Source: Crocinitomicaceae bacterium (GTDB lineage Bacteria > Bacteroidota > Bacteroidia > Flavobacteriales_D > Crocinitomicaceae). From it: a stretch of DNA of 64,000 bases. Position numbers and translations under genes: made by a program. Below are positions 44,961 to 54,741 of this stretch, piece after piece (position 1 is the first letter of the stretch; each line of letters begins with the position of its first letter). The stretch covers positions 30,080 to 94,079 of the forward strand of contig JANQWC010000013.1 in NCBI GenBank assembly GCA_030730025.1. Direction: 5' to 3'. The notes below the pieces were generated by a model, which saw only the letters and a program-made list of their open reading frames with translations, was not told the DNA's origin and ran no database searches.

Positions 44961-46976
44961 ATGCTATTTGAGCTTGTATCGGACTACCAACCCACCGGCG
45001 ACCAACCTGAGGCCATCCGTCAGTTGGTGAGCGGCTTAAATAATGGCATCCATCAACAAACCCTTCTGGGCGTAACAGGTAGCGGCAAAACCTTTACGGT
45101 GGCCAACGTCATCAAAGAGGTGCAGCGCCCCACACTCATTCTCTCTCACAACAAAACACTCGCCGCCCAATTATACGGTGAGTTCAAGCAATTTTTTCCG
45201 AACAACGCCGTCGAATACTTCGTCTCTTACTACGACTACTACCAACCCGAGGCGTATATTCCATCTACAGGTACCTTCATTGAAAAGGACTTACAAATCA
45301 ATGACGAAATCGAGAAGTTGCGCTTGGCTGCCACTTCTGCCTTGCTTTCGGGAAGACGAGACGTCATTGTAGTGGCTTCTGTGAGTTGTATTTACGGCAT
45401 CGGTAACCCAACAGAGTTCAAGAACAGCATCTTGCATTTGCAAAAAGGCGATATCGTGGTGCGCAATCAATTTTTGTTTCGCCTCGTTGAAAACCTTTAC
45501 CAACGGGCTGGCACCGACTTTCAGCGCGGCCAATTCAGGGTTTCCGGCGACACCGTAGACATCTACTTAGCCTATGCCGACTACGCCCTGCGCATTGGCT
45601 TTTGGGGAGACGAAATCGAAACCATCTCAGCCATCGATCCAGAAAGTGGCAAAACCATCGAAAAATACGAGCAAATTGATATTTTTCCGGCCAATTTGTT
45701 TGTCTCGAGCCCAGACAACACGCGCCAAGCCATCACCCAAATCCAAGACGACCTCATTCCACAAGTTGCCGCATTCAAGGAAGAAGGCAAATTAGAAGAA
45801 GCAAAGCGCTTAGAAGAACGCGTCAATTACGACCTCGAAATGATCCGCGAGCTCGGGTATTGTTCGGGTATCGAAAACTACTCGCGTTATTTTGACCGCC
45901 GCGAACCCGGCGAGCGTCCCTTCTGCCTTCTCGACTACTTTCCAGAAGATTTCCTGATGGTCATCGACGAAAGTCACGTCACGCTGCCGCAAGTGCGCGG
46001 TATGTACGGAGGCGACCGCTCGCGCAAAATCAACCTCATCGACTACGGCTTTCGCTTGCAGGCTGCCATAGACAACCGCCCACTCAAGTTCGACGAATTT
46101 GAGGGTTTCCTCTCAAATGTTATTTACGTTTCTGCCACACCAGCCGACTACGAAATGCTGCAATCAGATGGCGTGGTGGTCGAACAACTCATTCGGCCTA
46201 CTGGCTTGCTAGATCCTGTCATTGAAGTGCATCCGTCCAAAAACCAGATCGATCACCTCATCGAACAAATCCAAGAACGAAGAGCCAAAGACGAGCGCAT
46301 CCTCGTGACCACCCTCACCAAAAGAATGGCCGAAGAGCTCCAAAAATACCTCGACCGCTTGGGCATACCTTGTCGGTATATCCACTCCGAAATCGATACC
46401 ATAGAACGCGTCGAAATTCTAAGGCAATTGCGCCTCGGCGATTTTGATGTTTTGATCGGCGTCAATTTATTGCGCGAAGGTTTGGACCTCCCAGAAGTAT
46501 CGCTTGTGGCTATTCTCGACGCCGACAAAGAAGGATTTTTGCGCAACGTGCGTTCATTGGTGCAAACCGTTGGCCGTGCCGCCCGCAACGTGAACGGAAA
46601 AGTGCTCATGTACGCCGACAAAATGACCGACTCCATGCAGCGCACCATCGAAGAAACGGCCCGCAGGCGCCTCAACCAAGAAGCTTACAATTTAGCACAC
46701 AACCAAGTGCCCACCGCGCTTGTCAAGTCCAAGGATAAAATCATGGAGTCGACAAAAGTGGCCGACGGCGATCAAAATACAAGACAGGTCAAACTCTTGC
46801 AAAATGAAAAAGATTTGCAACAGGCTATCCAACACGACGCCCAGTTTCAGAATCCAGAAGAGCGCGCCAAAGAAATAAAAGCCCTCAAAAAAGCCATGGA
46901 AAGCGCTGCCAAAGAATTGGATTTCATCGAGGCGGCGCGCATCCGCGACATCATCAAAGCAATCGAAAAATCATAA
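44961..46976 (+). CDS. uvrB: Excinuclease ABC subunit B
   Basis: A 671-residue nucleotide-excision repair helicase-like protein that verifies damage delivered by UvrA and recruits UvrC. Walker A is GVTGSGKT with Lys43, and the beta-hairpin region is YVSYYDYYQPEAYIP. The DEAD-like DESHV box follows, then the second motor domain (VTTLTKRMAEEL, VGRAARN), and the C-terminal UVR coiled-coil motif (KEIKALKKAMESAAKELDFIEAARIRD). Length is normal. It is followed after 11 nt by a DUF3817 gene. Confidence 0.97.
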   Translation: MLFELVSDYQPTGDQPEAIRQLVSGLNNGIHQQTLLGVTGSGKTFTVANVIKEVQRPTLILSHNKTLAAQLYGEFKQFFPNNAVEYFVSYYDYYQPEAYIPSTGTFIEKDLQINDEIEKLRLAATSALLSGRRDVIVVASVSCIYGIGNPTEFKNSILHLQKGDIVVRNQFLFRLVENLYQRAGTDFQRGQFRVSGDTVDIYLAYADYALRIGFWGDEIETISAIDPESGKTIEKYEQIDIFPANLFVSSPDNTRQAITQIQDDLIPQVAAFKEEGKLEEAKRLEERVNYDLEMIRELGYCSGIENYSRYFDRREPGERPFCLLDYFPEDFLMVIDESHVTLPQVRGMYGGDRSRKINLIDYGFRLQAAIDNRPLKFDEFEGFLSNVIYVSATPADYEMLQSDGVVVEQLIRPTGLLDPVIEVHPSKNQIDHLIEQIQERRAKDERILVTTLTKRMAEELQKYLDRLGIPCRYIHSEIDTIERVEILRQLRLGDFDVLIGVNLLREGLDLPEVSLVAILDADKEGFLRNVRSLVQTVGRAARNVNGKVLMYADKMTDSMQRTIEETARRRLNQEAYNLAHNQVPTALVKSKDKIMESTKVADGDQNTRQVKLLQNEKDLQQAIQHDAQFQNPEERAKEIKALKKAMESAAKELDFIEAARIRDIIKAIEKS

Positions 46977-46987
46977 AAACCATCCAT

Positions 46988-47272
46988 ATGTCTACCAACA
47001 AAGCACTCAAACAATTCAGGATCATGGCCATCGCCGAAGGTTTCTCTTGGCTCGGTTTACTCGTCACCATGTACCTCAAGTATGCTCAAGCCATGCCAGA
47101 GCCCAACAAATGGGTCGGCATGATCCACGGAGTTCTATTTATTGGCTATTGTTTATACATCGCCTATTTTTATTTCGAAGAAAAATGGAACATCACAAAA
47201 TGCCTCGTTCTGTTTCTCACGGCATTTCTTCCATTTGGCACCTTTTGGGCAGAGAAGAAATATTTGAGGTAA
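46988..47272 (+). CDS. DUF3817 small membrane protein
   Basis: A 94-residue protein with about three membrane segments and the DUF3817 signature: FRIMAIAEGFSWLGLL at the start, PNKWVGMIHGVLFIGYCLYI in the middle and FLPFGTFWAEKKY at the end. The family is widespread and of unknown function. It lies 11 nt after uvrB and so probably shares its transcript. The fabI gene downstream has its own promoter box. Confidence 0.9.
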   Translation: MSTNKALKQFRIMAIAEGFSWLGLLVTMYLKYAQAMPEPNKWVGMIHGVLFIGYCLYIAYFYFEEKWNITKCLVLFLTAFLPFGTFWAEKKYLR

Positions 47273-47279
47273 AAGTTGT

Positions 47280-47287
47280 TAACTTTG
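47280..47287 (+). promoter_or_regulatory. -7 box TAACTTTG for fabI
   Basis: An exact TAnnTTTG element 16 nt before the fabI ATG at 47304. It also argues for that ATG over the upstream TTG at 47295, which would lie at the very 5' end of the transcript. Confidence 0.55.
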
Positions 47288-47303
47288 TTTAAAATTGAAG
47301 CAC

Positions 47304-48119
47304 ATGTCAAATCATTTACTCAAAGGAAAAAGAGGCATCATCTTTGGTGCATTGAACAATCAAAGTATCGCTTGGAAAGTAGCGCAAAGAGCCCATGAAG
47401 AAGGCGCAACTTTCGTACTGACCAACGCGCCTATCGCTATGCGCATGGGTGAAATCAACGCTCTTGCAGCCGAGACAGGCAGCCAAGTGATCCCGGCCGA
47501 TGCGACCAAAATCGAAGACCTCGAAAACCTCGTTACCCAAGCACAAGAAATTTTAGGTGGCAAAATTGACTTTGTTTTGCACTCTATCGGGATGTCTCCA
47601 AACGTTCGCAAAGGCAAACACTACACCGAAAACGACTACAACTATTACGGGCAAACCATGGACGTCTCTGCGATGTCTTTGCACAAAACCCTCGCTACGC
47701 TTTACAAGCATGACGCCATGAACGAATGGGGTTCTGTTGTTGCGCTTTCTTATATCGCTGCACAACGCATCTTCCCTGACTACAACGACATGGCCGATGC
47801 CAAGTCTTTGCTCGAGTCTATCGCACGTTCTTTTGGTTACCACTACGGCATCAAAAAGAAAGTACGCGTCAACACTATCTCGCAGTCGCCAACTGTTACA
47901 ACTGCAGGCCAAGGCATCAAAGGCTTCACCGAATTCATCAACTTCTCTGAACAAATGTCGCCACTTGGCAACGCGAGCGCTATTGCTTGTGCAGACTACT
48001 GCATCAGCATGTTCTCAGACCTTACCAAATACGTCACGATGCAGAACCTCTTCCACGACGGAGGCTTCTCCAACACAGGCGTTACCCAAGAAGTCATCGA
48101 ACGCTTCGGCGACGAGTAA
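47304..48119 (+). CDS. fabI: Enoyl-[acyl-carrier-protein] reductase (NADH) FabI
   Basis: A 271-residue short-chain dehydrogenase-type enzyme that performs the last reduction of each fatty-acid elongation round. The nucleotide-binding start GKRGIIFGALNNQSIAWKVAQ is the FabI variant of the Rossmann glycine motif. The catalytic Tyr-x6-Lys is YNDMADAK, after SYIAAQRIFPD. The substrate-loop region GFTEFINFSEQMSPLGN follows. The protein has normal length. ATG at 47304 (MSNHLLKGKRG) is chosen over TTG at 47295. A bidirectional terminator closes the transcript. Confidence 0.95.
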   Translation: MSNHLLKGKRGIIFGALNNQSIAWKVAQRAHEEGATFVLTNAPIAMRMGEINALAAETGSQVIPADATKIEDLENLVTQAQEILGGKIDFVLHSIGMSPNVRKGKHYTENDYNYYGQTMDVSAMSLHKTLATLYKHDAMNEWGSVVALSYIAAQRIFPDYNDMADAKSLLESIARSFGYHYGIKKKVRVNTISQSPTVTTAGQGIKGFTEFINFSEQMSPLGNASAIACADYCISMFSDLTKYVTMQNLFHDGGFSNTGVTQEVIERFGDE

Positions 48120-48135
48120 GATGCAAAGCAATTTG

Positions 48136-48172
48136 AAAAAAAAAGGCCGCTCATTGAGTGGCCTTTTTTTTT
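48136..48172. terminator. Bidirectional rho-independent terminator between fabI and the 48182 gene
   Basis: A stem of GGCCGCTC and GAGTGGCC (one G-T pair) around an ATT loop, with a run of A on the left and a run of T on the right. It can stop both convergent transcripts. Confidence 0.85.
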
Positions 48173-48181
48173 GAACTGTGT

Positions 48182-51100
48182 TTAATCTTCCTTCCAGTCA
48201 AGTCTAGACTTCGTGTACGGAATTTTAGCTTTTTCCAATGCGCTGTGCAAAGCAACGACGCGTTCTTGGTAAGCCTTCAGACTAGTTTTAAACGTGGTGT
48301 ATTCCTGAACCACCATCGCATAGTTGGCGCGGTGATTTTTACTGACACCAGTAGTGTTTTCTGCAAGTTGGTATTCGAGCATACCCAAACGACTCGTGAA
48401 GCTTGGCGCCGTTTCAAACTCGTGCTTGGCGCGCAGTTCGTCGCCGGAGAGTTGGAAGCGAAGATCGGCTTTGAGTAGTTTGAGGGCCCTGATTTCTTTC
48501 AATAATTCGAGGTCCGTGTTCGGGTAGTTGAGTACGGCCTTCTCTACAATAGTCAGTTCTTCATTGAGTTCTTCGAAGCGCTTTTCGGCGCCACTCACTT
48601 GGCGGTTGAGTTCGGCAACCTCGGCTCTAAAGGCATTGAGTTCGGTTTGATCTTTGGCCAAAAGTGTTTGGTTGTTGAGTCCTTTGACCACAAAGGTGGT
48701 GTTGGCGACGAGTTCTTCGGTCTGCCCGTTGTGCAGCATGACCACTTTGAGTTGGTAAGTGCCAGGCACGACAAGTGGCCCTCTGCCCCAGCCGCCAACC
48801 GGATTGGTGGTGGCTTTTCGGAGGTCCCACTGCTGGCGAACAATTCCCTTTTGTGGGCTTGAAGTGAGGCGTCTGATTTCGGTACCTTGCGCATCGGAGA
48901 TGATCCAAATGAGTTTGGCCGCTTCGTCGAGGGCCTCTGCTCTGAGCGTTTCAAAACTCGGATAACTCACATCTTTCTTTTCTTTTTCGAGTTCCTTTTC
49001 TTTTTGCTGACGCTTACTCACTAAAGTACTGGGCACGTCTTTGATATGGAGCGTAAAAGTGGCACCAAAGCTTGGGTTTTGGGCCGCCCACATGTTGTGA
49101 CCTTGAAATCCGGTGCCTTCCAAACCAAGCGGATCGGCTTGAATGTAAAGCAAAGCATCCTTGACAGGGAAGAGATGCGCTTTTTGACTTAAATTTTCTT
49201 TGGAAAGCGTGCGCAAAGGTGTGTAGTTGTCTAGGACATAAAAGCCGCGGCCAAAGGTTGCTGCTACTAAATCTACCTCGCGCTCTTGAATGTCGAGGTC
49301 ATAAACGGCAATTGTCGGCAAGCCTGCGAGTTTGGTCCAGTTGAGGCCGCCGTCGGTGGTGAAATACGCGCCAAATTCGGTACCGACAAAAAGTAGGTTT
49401 TCTACAACCGGGTCTTGCTTGAGGCAATAAACCGTGCCGCGCACGGGTAGGTTTCCTACAATGTTCACCCACGTTTTGCCTTTGTCGGAAGACTTCAATA
49501 AATACGGCTTGAAATCGCCTTGGCGCTGCGCATTGAAACACGCATACACTACATTTTCTTGGTGTACGGAAGCCGTGAGCATATTGACCCTTGTATTCAA
49601 AGGAACGCCCGGGAACGTTTGGTATTTGGTCCAAGTTTGGCCGTCGTTTTCTGAAACTTGTACCAAGCCGTCGTCTGTACCGACATACAATAAGCCTTTT
49701 TTCTTCGGCGACTCATCGAGGGCCACGATGTTGCCATACACAGTAGTGGAGGCGTTTTTCATGACGGCGTCGATGGTCCAGACTTGGCCCATGACTTCGA
49801 TTTCATTGCGGTCTATTTGCTGCGTGAGGTCGGGGCTAATGGTTTGCCAGTCGTCGCCTTTGTTGGTGGATTTGAAGAGTTTGTTGGCGGCAAAATAAAG
49901 TGTGCTGGCGTCGTGTTTGGACACAATCAGGGGTGCATCCCAGTTCCAGCGGTAACCCGGCTCGCCTACAGCCGGCATGGGCTGAATTGGCACTTTCTCG
50001 CCAGAAGCGCGGTCATAGCGCACGAGCCAACCGTATTGTGCTTGTGCGTAAGTAATGTTTGGATTGGACCAATCGGTAGCCGACTCAAAGCCATCGCCGC
50101 CGTTGGTAATGAACCAATCTGTATTGAGAATTCCTGACACATTTTGGGTAGCTGCAGGGCCGCCCATGGAATTGTTGTCTTGGGTGCCGCCGTAAATGTT
50201 GTAAAAAGGCGTGGCGTTGTCGGTCACGACCTTGTAGAATTGAATGATCGGCAAATTGCCAAAAAAGCTCCATTCTTTGGCGTGCGTATAGGTTTCATAC
50301 AAACCGCCATCGCAACCCACTAGCCAGTGGTTGGTATTGCTTGGGTCTATCCAAATGCAGTGGTTGTCTACGTGCTTGTTTTTTTCGCCGGTTGGCACAA
50401 AGTTTTTGCCGCCGTCGGTGCTGTGGCGCATGTAGGTGTCCATAGCAAAGATTTTATTGACGTCTTTGGGATCACAGATGATTTCTTGGTAGTAGTTACC
50501 GCTGGTAGAGAAAGATCCTTGCTTGGACCATGTTTCGCCTTTATTGCTCGAGCGGAATACGCCGCCTTTGTTGTAGCGGGCTTCTACGATAGCATAAACA
50601 ACATTGGCATCGGCAGGCGAAACCGCTAGGCCCACGCGGCCCATGTCGCCTTTAGGCAAACCACTATTGATTTCTTTCCAGGTTGTTCCCCCATCGGTTG
50701 ATTTGTATAGGCCTGATTCGGGCCCGCCACCAATGTAAGTGTACTCGTGGCGGCGGCGCTGATGTGCCGAAGCGTATAAGATGTCTGGATTGTTCGGATC
50801 AATTGCAATTTCGGCTATTCCGGTGTGTTCTGAAACAAAAAGTGTGCGCGTCCAGGTGAGGCCACCGTCGGTACTTTTGTAGACACCGCGCTCGCCGCCG
50901 CTGCTCCAAAGTGGGCCGTAAGCCGCCACCCAAATGATATTTTCGTTGGCCGGGTGCACCATAATTTTGCCGATGTGTTCTGTGTTTTTGAGGCCCATGT
51001 TGGTAAATGACTTGCCGCCATCTACAGATTTGTAAACGCCGTCGCCGTAAGAAACCGAGCGCTGGTTGTTGTTCTCACCGGAGCCCACCCAAACGGTATT

Positions 51101-51418
51101 TGGATTGCTTGGCGCAAGTGTAACACAACCAATTGAATAAGAACCATAGCCATCAAAAATTGGATCGAAAGTGATGCCGTGATTTTGCGTCAACCAAACA
51201 CCGCCAGCTGCTGCTGCCACATACCAAGTGTCTTTGTTGATGGGGTGAACAGCGATGTCTATGACTCGGCCCGAGGTAAGAGCTGGGCCAACCATTCTAA
51301 AAGATAAAGCACCTACCGAACCTGCGTCAAAAGGCGGTTTTTCTACAGGTGTGGTGGTTTTCTTTTGCGCAAAAGTAACACTCGCTAATAAGAGGGAAAA
51401 CCCTAGAAGTAATCTCAT
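48182..51418 (-). CDS. Exported Asp-box/VPS10-like beta-propeller protein (glycosyl-hydrolase-like)
   Basis: A 1078-residue protein with a signal peptide (MRLLLGFSLLLASVTFAQ). Residues ~40-720 carry at least nine Asp-box motifs, such as KSVDGGKSF, KSTDGGLTW, RSSNKGETW, VSENDGQTW and FTTDGGLNW. These point to one or two sortilin/xyloglucanase-type propellers. A beta-sandwich region near 830-930 (VPGTYQLKVVMLHNGQTEEL) and a C-terminal coiled coil (~935-1078) follow. Such proteins are often annotated as glycosyl hydrolase or VPS10 domain proteins; no catalytic residues can be confirmed here. It has no T9SS tail, so it is probably periplasmic. The gene is divergent from the nidogen-like cargo gene. 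Confidence 0.85.
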   Translation of the reverse strand: MRLLLGFSLLLASVTFAQKKTTTPVEKPPFDAGSVGALSFRMVGPALTSGRVIDIAVHPINKDTWYVAAAAGGVWLTQNHGITFDPIFDGYGSYSIGCVTLAPSNPNTVWVGSGENNNQRSVSYGDGVYKSVDGGKSFTNMGLKNTEHIGKIMVHPANENIIWVAAYGPLWSSGGERGVYKSTDGGLTWTRTLFVSEHTGIAEIAIDPNNPDILYASAHQRRRHEYTYIGGGPESGLYKSTDGGTTWKEINSGLPKGDMGRVGLAVSPADANVVYAIVEARYNKGGVFRSSNKGETWSKQGSFSTSGNYYQEIICDPKDVNKIFAMDTYMRHSTDGGKNFVPTGEKNKHVDNHCIWIDPSNTNHWLVGCDGGLYETYTHAKEWSFFGNLPIIQFYKVVTDNATPFYNIYGGTQDNNSMGGPAATQNVSGILNTDWFITNGGDGFESATDWSNPNITYAQAQYGWLVRYDRASGEKVPIQPMPAVGEPGYRWNWDAPLIVSKHDASTLYFAANKLFKSTNKGDDWQTISPDLTQQIDRNEIEVMGQVWTIDAVMKNASTTVYGNIVALDESPKKKGLLYVGTDDGLVQVSENDGQTWTKYQTFPGVPLNTRVNMLTASVHQENVVYACFNAQRQGDFKPYLLKSSDKGKTWVNIVGNLPVRGTVYCLKQDPVVENLLFVGTEFGAYFTTDGGLNWTKLAGLPTIAVYDLDIQEREVDLVAATFGRGFYVLDNYTPLRTLSKENLSQKAHLFPVKDALLYIQADPLGLEGTGFQGHNMWAAQNPSFGATFTLHIKDVPSTLVSKRQQKEKELEKEKKDVSYPSFETLRAEALDEAAKLIWIISDAQGTEIRRLTSSPQKGIVRQQWDLRKATTNPVGGWGRGPLVVPGTYQLKVVMLHNGQTEELVANTTFVVKGLNNQTLLAKDQTELNAFRAEVAELNRQVSGAEKRFEELNEELTIVEKAVLNYPNTDLELLKEIRALKLLKADLRFQLSGDELRAKHEFETAPSFTSRLGMLEYQLAENTTGVSKNHRANYAMVVQEYTTFKTSLKAYQERVVALHSALEKAKIPYTKSRLDWKED

Positions 51419-51507
51419 ATCCTAAATTTTTGCTAAAAATACATTAAATTCGTGCAACCTCAAACTCGAAATTTACGTCCTCAGCGTTTGGTTTAAGTCC
51501 TGCTTCT

Positions 51508-54330
51508 ATGTTAAAAATGTTACGTTTATCCGTTATTTTATTTTTGTTTCAGCAAGTGAATGCACAAGTCCTTGTCGATTCTCCACTTTACCAACAACTC
51601 AAAGGTTCGGGACAACTAGGAACAGTCAATACAGAAGCAAATTCCTCCATTCAGTTGCCAGTTGCGGGGGTCAAGCCAGCGAGCTACAACAAAGCCAATG
51701 CCTGCGATTGCTACATTGCGCCAGATTCTAGCTATACCCTCGCCATGCAGCCCAACGACGACGGTTCTACAGGCCTGATTCCGATTCCTTTTACTTTCAA
51801 TCTTTACGGGCAGGCTTACAATTCTTTGTATATCAACAACAACGGCAACGTCACTTTTACGGGGCCCTTATCTACTTTTTCCGCTACGGCTTTCCCTTCC
51901 GTGGGCAATGCAATTGTGGCGCCTTTCTGGGCAGATGTCGATACGCGCAATGGCAACGGCCAAGTGCTGTATAAAATTACCCCAACGGCTGTTTATGTCA
52001 ACTGGGTTGATGTAGGATATTATGCTTTTCACGGCGACAAACTCAATACCTTTCAACTGATCATCACCAATGGCTCTGACCCCGTGATCGACGGCGGAAA
52101 CGTCGCATTTTGCTACCAAAACATGGACTGGACCACCGGCGATGCCTCACAGGGCGTCAACGGCTTTGGCGGCGTTCCAGCTACCTGTGGTGCCAACAAA
52201 GGAGACGGCTTGGCCTACTTCCTCATCTCTCGTTTTGACCACCCAGGCAACGATTTCGACGGCGCACTCGGCAACCCCGACGGCATCGATTGGCTAGATT
52301 ATAAAAGCTTTGCGTTTGACGCCTCCAACGGCGGTAACATTCCGCCGATCCCCGAAGGCATTGCCTCTTGCGACACCTTTAAAATCTGCGCCCTCGGCGA
52401 CTCCGCCGATTTCAGCATCAACTTCTTGTCCCCTGAAACCAACCAAAGCACCACCATTACCTACTCCAATGGCGGACTCACCACCTTACAGCAAATATCC
52501 AATACGCCTGGCAATACGGCCAATATTGTCTTGCGCGCCGTTGGTTCTTTGGCCACCATGGGCACATACAACATCACCGTAACCGCCACCGACGACAACC
52601 TCCCTACCCCAGGCGTTACAGCCCTCACTTTTGTGGTGGTGATCGATACAATAGTCAACAACCTCGACTCGGCGGTGCTGGTCATTGCCAATTCCTGCGG
52701 CGCAATTGACCTCAGCGTCTCTAGCGGCCCTTACGACAGCTACCTCTGGGACGACTTCACCGTCATGCCCACAAGCGGTATCACCACCGACCAAATTTAC
52801 GGTGTCACCGTCAGCAAAAACGGCTGTTACAAGCACATTTCAGATACTTTTGATGTCGTGAACCCCATGCCAGTTAACCTTCAAGGCCCAATGGCATTTT
52901 GCCCACCAGATACTGCAGTGACTTTAACCATTCCTAATGCACCGGCCTACTCTACAGTAAGTTGGGGTTTATTGGATCCTTTACTCAACGCACAATACAG
53001 CAATATTTTGGTAGCGGGCACGTATACGATCAACTTGCTTGACTCAGCAGGTTTGTGCAGCACCGACACCACATTTACAGTCTTTGGCACAGCGGCATCT
53101 ACTATTTTTAATGACTCCACCATTTGTCAGAACACCTATCAAGTTGCCGGCACCAATTCACCGGGCGGAACCTGGACGTCATCTTCGCCAAACTTGACAT
53201 TTAGTTCAAACACCGCACTAGACCCTCTCATCTCGATCAGTACGCCGGGGGTTTACACAGTTTCTTTCACAGACAACGTTTGTCAGCAGACGCTCAGCGC
53301 AGTGCTCACCCTCCCGATCAATCCGGGTATTTTTGACGATACCGCGCTTTGCCAACTCAATTTCCAGGTCAGCGGAACGCTCAGCGACGCACTTGGCGGG
53401 CTTTGGACCTACACGAGCAATAATCCGAACGCAAGTTTGACCTTTACGCCAGGTAATGCTGCATTAAACCCTAGCATTAACGCGTCAGAATCTGGTATTT
53501 TTACACTCACTTTTACCGACGAAGTCTGTAGCCATACTGCCACTACAACCCTTGAGCTCTATGCGCAACCCTACATCAATTTGGATAGTTTAGGTTGCAA
53601 CTACCAAGAGCAAATCCAAGGAACGCTTTCGGCACTTGGCGGCGTTTGGTCTTGTCCAGACACCTCCATTACCTTCTCCAACCCGACTTCAGAGAACCCG
53701 CTCATCATTTGCAACTACGCCGGTGTGTTCCCGATCAGCTACACCGACAACGCTTGTGGCGTCACGCTGACCGAATTCATTGAGTTTCCGCCGTATGTTT
53801 ACGTCCAACTCCTCGATACCAATATTTGCCAAGGATCTAGTTTTGCAATAGACCCTTACACGCTGAACGTACCCAAAGACAGCACCCTCACCGAATGGAC
53901 CCTCCAAAGCAACTACAACCCACTCACGCTTGGTACTTGGCAAGATGGCTCCACCGAAGATCCGCGCGTGATCAGTGCGGTGGGCAATTACATCTACACA
54001 ATCAGCAATGCCTGCTATACTTACACAGATACCGCCTCAATTGGCTTCAAGCCCTGCGATATCATTGCACCGAACGTCATTGTGCTGTCTTCTACAAATG
54101 GCAACGCTGCGTTTTTTGTTCAATACAGCGGTATTTCTGAATTTGAATGTATTATCCTCAACCGTTGGGGCAACACCGTGTATAGCTACACAGACCCCGC
54201 CAGTTCTTGGAACGGTCAAACCACCAGCGGCGACAAAGTAGAGGAAGGAACTTACTTTTATGTGATCAAAGCGCTCTACGAAGGCGGAATACCTATCGAG
54301 AAACACGGATTTGTCGAGGTGAAGTATTAA
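51508..54330 (+). CDS. Secreted nidogen-like domain protein with T9SS type B (CHU_C) sorting domain
   Basis: A 940-residue exported protein (signal peptide ending near QVNAQ). Residues ~75-270 form a nidogen-like domain, with PFTFNLYGQAYNSLYINNNGNVTF, NAIVAPFWADVDTRNG and VAFCYQNMDWTTGDAS. Ig/PKD-like beta domains with paired Cys follow (~280-850). Four of them share a repeat opening with an FDDTALCQL- or FNDSTICQN-like start. The last ~90 residues (IAPNVIVLSSTNGN, ILNRWGNTVYSYTDP, WNGQTTSGDKVEEGTYFYVI) are the gliding-motility-associated C-terminal domain that serves as a type B T9SS signal. It is likely a surface adhesin. The gene ends 9 nt before the OsmC gene, and its stop codon lies in that gene's -7 box. 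Confidence 0.87.
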   Translation: MLKMLRLSVILFLFQQVNAQVLVDSPLYQQLKGSGQLGTVNTEANSSIQLPVAGVKPASYNKANACDCYIAPDSSYTLAMQPNDDGSTGLIPIPFTFNLYGQAYNSLYINNNGNVTFTGPLSTFSATAFPSVGNAIVAPFWADVDTRNGNGQVLYKITPTAVYVNWVDVGYYAFHGDKLNTFQLIITNGSDPVIDGGNVAFCYQNMDWTTGDASQGVNGFGGVPATCGANKGDGLAYFLISRFDHPGNDFDGALGNPDGIDWLDYKSFAFDASNGGNIPPIPEGIASCDTFKICALGDSADFSINFLSPETNQSTTITYSNGGLTTLQQISNTPGNTANIVLRAVGSLATMGTYNITVTATDDNLPTPGVTALTFVVVIDTIVNNLDSAVLVIANSCGAIDLSVSSGPYDSYLWDDFTVMPTSGITTDQIYGVTVSKNGCYKHISDTFDVVNPMPVNLQGPMAFCPPDTAVTLTIPNAPAYSTVSWGLLDPLLNAQYSNILVAGTYTINLLDSAGLCSTDTTFTVFGTAASTIFNDSTICQNTYQVAGTNSPGGTWTSSSPNLTFSSNTALDPLISISTPGVYTVSFTDNVCQQTLSAVLTLPINPGIFDDTALCQLNFQVSGTLSDALGGLWTYTSNNPNASLTFTPGNAALNPSINASESGIFTLTFTDEVCSHTATTTLELYAQPYINLDSLGCNYQEQIQGTLSALGGVWSCPDTSITFSNPTSENPLIICNYAGVFPISYTDNACGVTLTEFIEFPPYVYVQLLDTNICQGSSFAIDPYTLNVPKDSTLTEWTLQSNYNPLTLGTWQDGSTEDPRVISAVGNYIYTISNACYTYTDTASIGFKPCDIIAPNVIVLSSTNGNAAFFVQYSGISEFECIILNRWGNTVYSYTDPASSWNGQTTSGDKVEEGTYFYVIKALYEGGIPIEKHGFVEVKY

Positions 54331-54335
54331 CTTTG
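54328..54335 (+). promoter_or_regulatory. -7 box TAACTTTG for osmC-rlmB
   Basis: An exact TAnnTTTG element followed by CCCC and the ATG at 54340. Its first three bases are the TAA stop of the preceding gene. Confidence 0.6.
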
Positions 54336-54339
54336 CCCC

Positions 54340-54741
54340 ATGAAAACTGCAAGTGTTCGTTATTTAGGAGAACTCCGCACCGAGTGTACACACTTGGGCT
54401 CCGGCACTAAAATCATCACCGATGCGCCCCTAGACAACCACGGCAAAGCAGAAGCGTTTTCACCAACTGATTTGGTGGCCACCTCCTTGGCCTCTTGCGT
54501 CATGACCATCATGGGTATTTATTGCCAAAGCCACAACATCCCTTTTGTTGCAGCCGAAGCAAGCATTGAAAAACACATGGCCTCCGATCCCCGACGCATT
54601 GCAAAAATTGTCCTCGATCTAGATTTGAGCGGCAACAACTGGGACGAAACCACCAAAAAGAAAGTTATCGCAGCTGGCAAAGCTTGTCCAGTGGCGCGCA
54701 CCCTCGAGGGCAATGTAAGCCTCGAACTTAATATCCACTAA
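54340..54741 (+). CDS. OsmC/Ohr-family protein
   Basis: A 133-residue protein of the OsmC peroxiredoxin-like family, which reduces organic hydroperoxides using two Cys. One Cys is in SLASCVMTIMGIY (helix 1) and the second in AGKACPVARTLEGNV, the expected positions. The opening lacks a long N-terminal arm, as in the short YhfA-like OsmC subgroup, so peroxidase activity is likely but not certain. Its stop overlaps the rlmB start (TAATG), so the two are coupled. It is preceded by a promoter 4 nt upstream. Confidence 0.87.
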   Translation: MKTASVRYLGELRTECTHLGSGTKIITDAPLDNHGKAEAFSPTDLVATSLASCVMTIMGIYCQSHNIPFVAAEASIEKHMASDPRRIAKIVLDLDLSGNNWDETTKKKVIAAGKACPVARTLEGNVSLELNIH

